5,397 nucleotides of DNA, taken from positions 1 through 5,397 of the forward strand of contig JAYZDP010000105.1 of NCBI GenBank assembly GCA_036337765.1. Direction: 5' to 3'. The stretch is from JAYZDP01 sp036337765. Lineage in GTDB: Bacteria > Acidobacteriota > Thermoanaerobaculia > Multivoradales > Multivoraceae. Below the pieces are notes generated by a model that saw nothing but the letters and a program-made list of their open reading frames with translations, did no database searches and was not told the origin of the DNA. Positions 1 through 5,397 of this stretch are shown here, piece after piece. Made by a program: the position numbers and the translations under genes. Within the stretch, counting starts at the first letter, position 1, and every line of letters begins with the position of its first letter.

Positions 1-872
1 CCAAGAGGACCCGTGAGGGCGGTAGGGCATGGCTTCGTGTCCACTCCCCTACCGCAGCGAACGCCTCCGTGATTTGGTTCCTATCCCAGGCCTCGGTCCC
101 GTCGTGCCATCCGATCGGCATCCGTGATGGGTACTCATAGCGCCCTTGGTTCGCACGCTTCGTCGTATAGACCCACGGTTCGTACGTGTGAAAAGAACAG
201 ATCACGGCCTCGTCATCGATCGGCTCCAAAAGAGGTACAGCCGCCAGTGCCGCGTAGCCGGCAGGCTCGACAATGATCGGGGTACGGTTATCGACTGAGC
301 GGATCGCCGTCACCAAGCGCCGATTCCAGCGATTCAAGTCTGGGGCGGAACCTGCCACCGATCGCTGCCATGCGCGGCACCCCTGGCTCGTCACCTCCTC
401 AAGTCCCGCAAGCGTGCGGCCAGGATGCGGCTCGTTGAGCAGGTCGTAGCCGACCAGGGCGGGATGGTCGCGAAGCTTCCACGCGAGATCGGTCCAGAAT
501 GGAGCAGCCTGTTTCTGTAAGTCCTCGCTCTGCCACAGGCGCCCATCGTCGTTGTCGCCGTTGAGCTGCTTCCAGCGTGCCCCTGGGAAGGCTGAGGAAG
601 GTGAGAACAACCTTCATGCACGCTCGATCCGCCTGGTCCAGGCGAACGAAATCGACTCCGAGCGTGGCGGCAGCCGCCAACCGATCCGAGGACTCGACCT
701 CGCTAAAGAGGTTGGCTCCTTGGCGGGGAAGGTTCCAAAACTCCATCGGTTCCTGCGCGATCACCCGGATCGTCGACAGCGCGAGGAAGACGAACAGAAC
801 GCCTGCTCGCGAGCGAAGGACTCCTTCCTTTCTCGGCCAGGTGGATCGACAAGCGACTCGACAGGCGGGCAT
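1..872 (-). pseudogene. Secreted glycoside hydrolase family 5 (cellulase-type) gene, frameshifted, internally deleted and cut by the window edge
   Basis: Seen: reading leftwards from the ATG at 872, the protein has a basic N-terminus, a hydrophobic stretch (about residues 24-40, ending VIAQ) typical of a Sec signal peptide, then RQGANLF and GVDFVRL, resembling the first strands of a GH5 TIM barrel, and MKVVLTFLSLP as strand 3. After that proline, homology moves to another frame. Skipping one C at 587-585 gives LPGARWKQLNGDNDDGRLW, and that frame stays open to position 1 (about 195 codons). It carries LLNEPHP with the acid/base glutamate codon at 433-431, and FHTYEPW with the conserved His and Tyr at 190-188 and 184-182. 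The window ends at RVLL, just where the nucleophile glutamate (GEF-type motif) would follow. Known: GH5 enzymes hydrolyse beta-1,4-glucans or mannans. Only about nine residues separate strands 2 and 3, where relatives have roughly 40 or more. Inferred: a decayed gene, unless the frameshift is a sequencing error. It lies 23 nt after the crotonase gene. Confidence 0.8.
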
Positions 873-895
873 GACCGTCTCTCAGACCCCCGGGG

Positions 896-1690
896 CTACT
901 CGCCGGTGAAGACCGGCCGTCGTTTCTCGACGAAGGCTGTGATCCCCTCGCGAAAATCTCGGCGGCTGGCGCTGTCCGAGAAGGCGTCAGCCTCGGCCTG
1001 CAGCTGCGCCTCGTAGTCGCTTCCGATGGACCGATACAGAAGGGCCTTGGCACGACCATAGACGCGAGTCGGGCCCTTGGCGAGCCGCCCCGCGAGCTTC
1101 GCGGTCTCGTCCTCGAGCTCGATGCGTGGCACCACGAAGTTCACCAAGCCCCATTCGAGGGCCTTGGCCGCATCGATCCGGTCGCCCAGGAGCGTCATCT
1201 CCATGGCGCGCTTGATGCCCAGCGTGCGCGGTAGCTGGAAGCTCGCCGAACCGTCGGGACTGGTACCTATGTTCACGTAGGCGAGCGTGAAGAAGGCATC
1301 TTCGGCGGCAACCACGAGATCGCAGGCAAGCGCGAAGCTCACACCCGCGCCGGCCGCAGCTCCGGCAACGCTGGCCAGGATCGGCTTTGGCATCCGCCGC
1401 ATGGCGACGACGATCGGATGTAGGTTGTGGATGCGATTCAAGAAGTACTTGCGCACCTCTTCCCTCGGGGCGTCGACGTTTTCGACCATGGTCTTGATGT
1501 CCCCACCGGCCATGAAGTGATCGCCCGTCCCGCGCAGCACGACACAGCGCGCCGCCGGATCGTTCTCGATCGTCAACAAGGCATCGAGCAACTGCGCCCG
1601 GATCGCGTCGTCGAGCGCGTTGCGCGCCTCGGGCCGGTTCAGCGTCAACGTGGCGACGCCGTCGTCGAGGGTAATCTCCAGCTCGGCCAT
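896..1690 (-). CDS. Enoyl-CoA hydratase/isomerase family (crotonase-fold) protein
   Basis: A 264-aa crotonase-superfamily protein of the usual length, predicted cytoplasmic and acting on acyl-CoA thioesters. Seen: NRPEARNAL near the N-terminus (residues 18-26), the first oxyanion-hole motif AGGDIK (61-66), the second oxyanion-hole loop within GAAAGAGVSFALACD (110-124), SPDG (144-147) followed by LPRTLG, and the C-terminal FREGITAFVEKRRPVF typical of the family. Against the mitochondrial hydratase, both catalytic glutamates (Glu144 and Glu164 there) appear to be replaced, by Ser118 and Tyr138. Asp146 sits where isomerase-type members such as PaaG, and 4-chlorobenzoyl-CoA dehalogenase, carry a catalytic aspartate. 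An isomerase or other crotonase reaction is therefore more likely than classical hydration. The ATG at 1690 is preceded by an AGGGAGG Shine-Dalgarno at good spacing. It starts 18 nt after the MaoC-like gene ends and is probably co-transcribed with it. The family call is firm; substrate and reaction are unknown. Confidence 0.93.
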   Translation of the reverse strand: MAELEITLDDGVATLTLNRPEARNALDDAIRAQLLDALLTIENDPAARCVVLRGTGDHFMAGGDIKTMVENVDAPREEVRKYFLNRIHNLHPIVVAMRRMPKPILASVAGAAAGAGVSFALACDLVVAAEDAFFTLAYVNIGTSPDGSASFQLPRTLGIKRAMEMTLLGDRIDAAKALEWGLVNFVVPRIELEDETAKLAGRLAKGPTRVYGRAKALLYRSIGSDYEAQLQAEADAFSDSASRRDFREGITAFVEKRRPVFTGE

Positions 1691-1708
1691 TGTGTCCTCC
1701 CTTCGCGA

Positions 1709-2569
1709 CTAAGAGGCGATCTCGGCGAAGCCGTGCGTGATCGCCGCTTGCTCGCTGTCGTTGCGAACTTCGAAATGCACACCGTCGTCCTTCTGCAGGT
1801 GCAAGACCCGAATCTCCGAGCCCGGAATCACCATCGCTCGGAAGCGCCCGTGCAGGCGTCGCATCCGCCGCGGATCGCCATCGCAGTAGTGGCGGATGAT
1901 CTCGCGGCCCGCGAGCGCCCAGGTCGCCGTGCCGTGCAGGATGATGTCTGGCAGCCCCGCGGCCAGCGCCACCACGCGCTCGGTGTGAATCGGATTCCAG
2001 ATCTTCGCGCACTCAGTGTAGACGTGAGGTAGCTGTCGGGAGATCGGAATGCGCACCTCTGAGCCGCCCGCGAAATCGCCGTTTGTCGGCACCGCAGGGA
2101 TGGGCTCGAGCATCCTCGACTCGCCCGCCACAGGCACTGCGCGGAAGATACTCTGGGAGTAGCTCGTCACCACCGCCTCGCCGGTCGAAGCATCGAGGGT
2201 CTCGAGCTTGGTCGTCATTCGCGCGCCGGCCTTCGTGTCCTCGAGACCGACGATCGCGCCTCGGGTCTCGAGGCGATCGCCCGGACGCATCGGGCGGTGA
2301 AAGAAGGAGTCCTGGCTCGCGTGGACTCCCCGACGCGACTCTTCGAGCGCCGTTCCGGTGAGCTCGCGACTCAGCGGGCTCGACACGACCGGCCACTCGA
2401 GCGACACGCAGAACGGTGGCAGAGCCACGATCCCGTCATGACGGTCATCATCAAAGGTCGGGTCTCCGGTCGCGGCTAGACCCGCCGAATACGCCAAGAG
2501 CCTTCGCACCGAGAGCTCTTCTCGATGGGTTTCAAGCCGTCCGCCGACGGCGCTCGCTGCTACTGGCAT
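1709..2569 (-). CDS. MaoC/FAS1-type double hot-dog dehydratase-like protein
   Basis: Read from the ATG at 2569 this is a 286-aa protein with two hot-dog halves. The N-terminal half (about 15-145) resembles the FAS1-type dehydratase domain, with HRPMRPGDRL at 91-100. The C-terminal half (about 165-286) is MaoC-like, with WNPIHTER at 191-198 and GLPDIILHGTATWALA at 205-220. The family includes (R)-specific enoyl-CoA hydratases and related acyl-CoA dehydratases of fatty acid, sterol or methyl-branched acid metabolism, acting in the cytoplasm. In the classical hydratase-2 motif (S-G-D-x-N-P-x-H) the Asp and His are catalytic. Here His195 is kept but the Asp position is Ile190 (AKIWNPIH), so hydratase activity is not assured. 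Start choice: the frame is also open to an ATG at 2596 and a TTG at 2614, but only 2569 has a strong Shine-Dalgarno (GAAGGAG, spacing about 6 nt). It is first in a leftward unit with the crotonase gene. Confidence 0.88.
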   Translation of the reverse strand: MPVAASAVGGRLETHREELSVRRLLAYSAGLAATGDPTFDDDRHDGIVALPPFCVSLEWPVVSSPLSRELTGTALEESRRGVHASQDSFFHRPMRPGDRLETRGAIVGLEDTKAGARMTTKLETLDASTGEAVVTSYSQSIFRAVPVAGESRMLEPIPAVPTNGDFAGGSEVRIPISRQLPHVYTECAKIWNPIHTERVVALAAGLPDIILHGTATWALAGREIIRHYCDGDPRRMRRLHGRFRAMVIPGSEIRVLHLQKDDGVHFEVRNDSEQAAITHGFAEIAS

Positions 2570-2575
2570 CGAAGA

Positions 2576-2582
2576 CTCCTTC
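2576..2582 (-). promoter_or_regulatory. Ribosome binding site fixing the start of the MaoC-like gene at 2569
   Basis: On the minus strand GAAGGAG lies six bases upstream of the ATG at 2569-2567. The two upstream in-frame candidates (ATG at 2596, TTG at 2614) have no comparable purine-rich element. The shorter protein also begins closer to where homology to the family would be expected. Confidence 0.7.
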
Positions 2583-2594
2583 TCGAAGACGGCC

Positions 2595-2600
2595 ATAGTA
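2595..2600 (-). promoter_or_regulatory. Possible -10 element of the leftward MaoC/crotonase unit
   Basis: On the minus strand TACTAT matches the sigma-70 -10 consensus at five of six positions. Its location would put the transcription start near 2588 and leave a leader of about 20 nt before the ATG at 2569, which agrees with the RBS-based start. No good -35 hexamer lies 16-18 nt upstream, so this is a weak prediction from pattern alone. Confidence 0.3.
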
Positions 2601-2628
2601 ACGGACCGTCGCAATCCAATCGGGCACG

Positions 2629-2657
2629 TTGCGGGGCTTATCGACGAGCGGTAGGGT
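2629..2657 (+). promoter_or_regulatory. Weak candidate promoter for the M1 peptidase gene
   Basis: TTGCGG (2629-2634) and TAGGGT (2652-2657) are separated by 17 nt, a spacing suited to a sigma-70 promoter, but each hexamer matches only three consensus bases. The divergent gap holds no better rightward pair that I can see. The last hexamer ends only 18 nt before the ATG, which would give a very short leader and lowers confidence further. Confidence 0.2.
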
Positions 2658-2675
2658 GCCGCCAGGAGACCCTCG

Positions 2676-4961
2676 ATGATCCGACTACTGCTCGCGACTC
2701 CTTTGCTCGCCGCGACCGTGGCGCACGCTCAGATCGCCTCGGACCCCTTCCGCCAGCTGGAGGAGGTCCTGCCCTCTCCCAACTCGATCCGTACGGCCTC
2801 CGGCGCGCCAGGACCCGACTACTGGCAGCAGCGCGCCGACTACCGGATCGAAGTGGCCCTCGACGAGACGACCCAGAGCCTGAGCGGTAGCGAGCGCATC
2901 ACCTACACCAACCACTCGCCCGACATCCTGCGCTACCTGTGGGTCCAGCTCGATCCGAATCTCTATACCCCGGACTCGCACGGCAATCTCAGCCGCAGCG
3001 TGCGCGGCGGCGCGATCGAGAAGATGGACTACAGGTCGCTGAAAGAACTCCTGACTGCCGACACCTTCGACGGGGAGATGAAAGTCCACGCCGTGCGAGA
3101 CGCGGCGGGCGCAACGCTAGGCCACCAAGTCGTGCACACCATGATGCGCATCGACCTGGACCAGGCGCTCCGCCCGGGCGACACGGTCGCCTTCGAGATC
3201 GACTGGACCACCGCGCTGGTCGAGGCGAAGCTGATGGACTCGCGCGGCGGCTGGGAATACTTCGCCGAAGACGACAACTACCTCTTCGAGGTCGCCCAGT
3301 GGTTCCCACGCATGGCGGCCTATACCGACGTCAACGGCTGGCAGCACAAGCAGTTCATCGGTGAAGGCGAGTTTACCCTGGAGATGGGCGACTACGAGGT
3401 TGCGATCACGGTGCCGGCGGATCACGTCGTCGGCTCGACCGGCGTGCTGCAAAACCCGAAAGAGGTCCTCGGCGCCACCCAGCTCGACCGGCTAGAGGAG
3501 GCCCGTGACGCCGACGAGCCTCTCTTCATCGTCTCGCCCGAAGAAGCCGCGACGAACCAAGCATCGAGAAGTTCGGCTACGCGCACCTGGGTCTTTCACG
3601 CCGAAGACGTGCGTGACTTCGCCTGGGCATCGTCGCGGAAGTTCATCTGGGATGCGGTCGGTCACAAGGTGGGCGGGCGCAGAGTGATGGCGATGTCGTT
3701 TTACCCCAACGAGGGTGAACCGCTGTGGAGCCGCTACTCGACCCACGCGGTCGTTCACACCCTCGACGTGTACTCCCGCTTCACTTTTCCCTACCCCTAC
3801 CCGGTCGCCATATCGGTCAACGGTCCGGTCGGCGGCATGGAATACCCGATGATCAGCTTCAACGGGCCACGGCCCGAGAAGGACGGTACCTACCGCGAGC
3901 GCACCAAATACGGTCTGATCTCGGTCATCATCCACGAGGTCGGTCACAACTACTTCCCGATGATCGTCAACTCCGACGAGCGACAATGGACCTGGATGGA
4001 CGAGGGCATCAACTCCTTCCTGCAGTACGTCGCCGAGAAGGAGTGGGAAGAGGACTACCCCTCACGCCGCGGAGAGCCGCGCACGATCGTCGAATACATG
4101 ACGAGCGACGCGCAGGTGCCGGTCATGACCAACTCCGAGTCGTTACTGCAGTTTGGCAAGAACGCCTACGCGAAACCGGCCGCGGCCCTGACCATCCTGC
4201 GAGAAACGATCCTTGGCCGCGACCTCTTCGACTTCGCCTTCCGCGAGTACTCCCGGCGCTGGAGGTTCAAGCGCCCCATGCCCGCCGACTTCTTCCGTTC
4301 GATAGAAGATGCCTCTGCGATGGATCTCGACTGGTTCTGGCGCGGCTGGTTCTACGGCACCGACCACGCCGACCTCGCGATCGCGGATCTCGTCGAGTAC
4401 ACCCTCGACACCGGCAATCCGGAGATCGACAAGGCCCGGCGGCGCGATCAGCGAGAGGACGAGCCGGAATCGCTCACCGAGATCCGCAACCGCGACATCG
4501 AAAAGCGAGTCGCGCGCCACCCGGACCTGGAGGACTTCTATAACACCTACGACGAGCTCGACGTCACCGCCGAAGACCGCGAAGAGTTCCGCAAGCTGCT
4601 CGAACGGATCGACGAGGACGAGGAGACCCTCCTCGAAACGGACAAGAGGGTCTATGTCGCCGAGCTCGAGAACCGCGGCGGTCTGGTCATGCCGGTGATC
4701 CTCGAGATCCGCTATGCCGACGGCTCCACCGAAGAGGTCCGCATCCCGGCTGAGATCTGGCGGCGCAACAGGAACAAAGCCGCCAAGCTGCTCCTCGCCG
4801 ACCAGGAGATCGTCCGCATCGAGATCGATCCCCAACGCGAGACCGCCGACGCCGACATCGAAAACAATGTCTTCCCGCCCGAGACGAAACAGCGCCGATT
4901 CGAGCTTCAAAAAGAAGAGAAGAAGCCCAATCCGATGCAGAAAGCCAAAGAGGCCTCGTAG
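2676..4961 (+). CDS. Exported M1-family zinc metallopeptidase (aminopeptidase N-like)
   Basis: A 761-aa secreted peptidase. Seen: a Sec signal peptide (residues 1-18, cleavage probably after AHA) and an N-terminal beta domain (about 45-310, beginning YWQQRADYRIEVAL). GGMEYP at 386-391 is the counterpart of the M1 exopeptidase GAMEN motif. The zinc motif HEVGH is at 420-424 with the third ligand Glu443 after 18 intervening residues (HExxH-x18-E), and the probable transition-state tyrosine is Tyr498 in NAYAKP. A helical region follows, then a very acidic stretch (about 580-660), a beta-rich C-terminal domain (about 665-735, MPVILEIRYADGSTEEV) and a Lys-rich tail. Known: M1 enzymes remove N-terminal residues using one zinc. 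Inferred: periplasmic or extracellular breakdown of peptides for nutrition or turnover. All key residues are present. The ATG at 2676 has AGGAG seven bases upstream. The gene is monocistronic, divergent from the acyl-CoA unit and convergent with rpmB. Substrate preference cannot be read from sequence. Confidence 0.95.
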   Translation: MIRLLLATPLLAATVAHAQIASDPFRQLEEVLPSPNSIRTASGAPGPDYWQQRADYRIEVALDETTQSLSGSERITYTNHSPDILRYLWVQLDPNLYTPDSHGNLSRSVRGGAIEKMDYRSLKELLTADTFDGEMKVHAVRDAAGATLGHQVVHTMMRIDLDQALRPGDTVAFEIDWTTALVEAKLMDSRGGWEYFAEDDNYLFEVAQWFPRMAAYTDVNGWQHKQFIGEGEFTLEMGDYEVAITVPADHVVGSTGVLQNPKEVLGATQLDRLEEARDADEPLFIVSPEEAATNQASRSSATRTWVFHAEDVRDFAWASSRKFIWDAVGHKVGGRRVMAMSFYPNEGEPLWSRYSTHAVVHTLDVYSRFTFPYPYPVAISVNGPVGGMEYPMISFNGPRPEKDGTYRERTKYGLISVIIHEVGHNYFPMIVNSDERQWTWMDEGINSFLQYVAEKEWEEDYPSRRGEPRTIVEYMTSDAQVPVMTNSESLLQFGKNAYAKPAAALTILRETILGRDLFDFAFREYSRRWRFKRPMPADFFRSIEDASAMDLDWFWRGWFYGTDHADLAIADLVEYTLDTGNPEIDKARRRDQREDEPESLTEIRNRDIEKRVARHPDLEDFYNTYDELDVTAEDREEFRKLLERIDEDEETLLETDKRVYVAELENRGGLVMPVILEIRYADGSTEEVRIPAEIWRRNRNKAAKLLLADQEIVRIEIDPQRETADADIENNVFPPETKQRRFELQKEEKKPNPMQKAKEAS

Positions 4962-5156
4962 AGAGACACCTTTGGTGAAGCGATGGGCCGCTTGTGCGGA
5001 GGCACTGCCGGCTCGAAGCAGGAGGCGTCCCTAACTTCGGTAGATACGACTGCAGAGCCTTCGGCCAGCCCTCCCCCTCCGGAGTCGTCTCCAGCGAAAC
5101 AGGCGATGCCTAGATCGCTTTCCCAAACGGTAGCTCGTACGAAAGACGACCCAGAG
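4962..5156. other. Convergent intergenic spacer with small inverted repeats
   Basis: These 195 bases separate the ends of the M1 peptidase gene and rpmB. I find no plausible small gene on either strand; in particular no rpmG (bL33) follows rpmB. Several short inverted repeats are present: CACC/GGTG near 4967-4977, AAGCG/CGCTT near 4979-4994, ACGACT (5046-5051) pairing with AGTCGT (5083-5088), and GCGAT (5103-5107) pairing with ATCGC (5114-5118). None is a textbook GC-rich stem followed by a long T run. Confidence 0.6.
5103..5121 (+). terminator. Weak candidate terminator hairpin between convergent genes
   Basis: GCGAT, a six-base loop and ATCGC form a 5-bp stem followed directly by TTT on the plus strand. 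On the minus strand, downstream of rpmB, the same stem is followed by a short CTGTTT. The stem is short and the T tract is only three bases, so this could be incidental; Rho-dependent termination is equally possible. Confidence 0.2.
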
Positions 5157-5396
5157 CTAGGTGATGTCCTTGAGCGCCAAGCCTTGCTTCTTCAGGAAGC
5201 GGGGCAGGCCGAGCTTGGTGATGGTGCGGATCGCTCGGGTGGAGACCTTCAAGCGGATGAAGCGGCCGAGCTCGGAAACGTAGATCCGCTTGCGTTGGAT
5301 GTTGGGTTTTTGAAAGCGGTTGGTGACGTTGTGCGCATGCGAGATGTTGCGGGCCCGCAGCGGGCGCTTGCCTGTTATCTGACATCTCCTTGGCAT
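5157..5396 (-). CDS. rpmB: 50S ribosomal protein bL28
   Basis: A 79-aa basic protein beginning MPRRCQITGKRP, the hallmark N-terminus of bL28 (compare MSRVCQVTGKRP in E. coli), followed by SHAHNVTNRFQKPN and RIYVSELGRFIRLKVSTRAIRT, all typical of the family. Length matches the family norm of about 77-80 aa. It is a structural component of the large ribosomal subunit. Only one cysteine is present (Cys5), so this is the zinc-free form without CxxC pairs. The start codon at 5396-5394 is one base from the window edge, so its Shine-Dalgarno and promoter lie outside. rpmG is often the next gene in other bacteria, but here rpmB is followed by the convergent M1 peptidase gene. Confidence 0.96.
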   Translation of the reverse strand: MPRRCQITGKRPLRARNISHAHNVTNRFQKPNIQRKRIYVSELGRFIRLKVSTRAIRTITKLGLPRFLKKQGLALKDIT

Positions 5397-5397
5397 G

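Noticed and set aside
887..895. CCCCCGGGG tract between the crotonase and GH5 genes as a terminator
   Set aside because: It has no loop and no following T run, so it is better explained as a chance GC-rich run.
987..2012. A 341-codon minus-strand open frame spanning the crotonase and MaoC genes
   Set aside because: It overlaps two well-supported genes in another frame, is rich in Arg, Gly and Ala as expected of a GC-rich shadow, and shows no recognisable domain.
3725..4543. A 272-codon plus-strand open frame within the peptidase gene
   Set aside because: Arg/Pro/Leu-rich shifted-frame reading of the peptidase, which itself carries the intact zinc and substrate motifs in the main frame.
4510..4660. 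Highly charged segment of the M1 peptidase considered as an inserted domain
   Set aside because: Similar acidic text followed by the MPVILEI-type beta domain is, as I recall, usual in this M1 subfamily, so it is not an insertion.
4143..4910. A 255-codon open frame antisense to the M1 peptidase
   Set aside because: Its Val/Asp/Leu/Glu-rich composition mirrors the opposite-strand codons of the acidic peptidase region, and it has no family motif; it is typical of antisense frames in high-GC DNA.
5110..5385. A 91-codon minus-strand open frame overlapping rpmB
   Set aside because: rpmB in the other frame matches bL28 over its full length; this frame is Pro/His/Gln-rich with no homology that I recognise.

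Overview
The window looks like chromosomal DNA from a high-GC Gram-negative bacterium. It has Sec-type signal peptides, good Shine-Dalgarno sequences, a secreted M1 metallopeptidase and a cysteine-poor bL28 protein. The gene mix (a two-domain MaoC protein next to a crotonase, a GH5 hydrolase, a large M1 peptidase) would fit a deltaproteobacterial-type lineage such as Myxococcota or a relative. That placement is an impression from protein style, not a demonstrated assignment.

Layout. Positions 1-872 (minus strand) hold the 5' part of a secreted glycoside hydrolase family 5 (GH5) gene that appears broken: its homology switches reading frame near position 587, and the barrel is missing the segment between strands 2 and 3. 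The gene runs off the left edge before the second catalytic glutamate. Upstream of it on the same strand are a crotonase-fold (enoyl-CoA hydratase/isomerase) gene at 896-1690 and a double hot-dog MaoC/FAS1-type dehydratase-like gene at 1709-2569. Gaps of 23 and 18 nt make the three genes a likely transcription unit read leftwards. A roughly 106-bp divergent intergenic region separates this unit from a rightward gene at 2676-4961, an exported M1-family zinc metallopeptidase of 761 aa with intact active-site motifs. A 195-bp convergent spacer follows, and then rpmB (ribosomal protein bL28) on the minus strand fills 5157-5396.

How the genes relate. The MaoC-like and crotonase-like proteins both belong to superfamilies acting on acyl-CoA thioesters and probably serve one CoA pathway (fatty acid, aromatic or isoprenoid-type breakdown). 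Both lack the textbook hydratase acid/base residues at the expected positions, so their exact reactions are uncertain. The GH5 gene, the M1 peptidase and rpmB show no clear functional link with that pair.

I see no tRNA, rRNA, CRISPR array, insertion sequence, phage gene or toxin-antitoxin pair. I find no convincing undescribed multi-gene system. The most notable points are the decayed GH5 gene with a perfect palindrome at its apparent deletion junction, and the two neighbouring acyl-CoA enzymes with atypical active sites.
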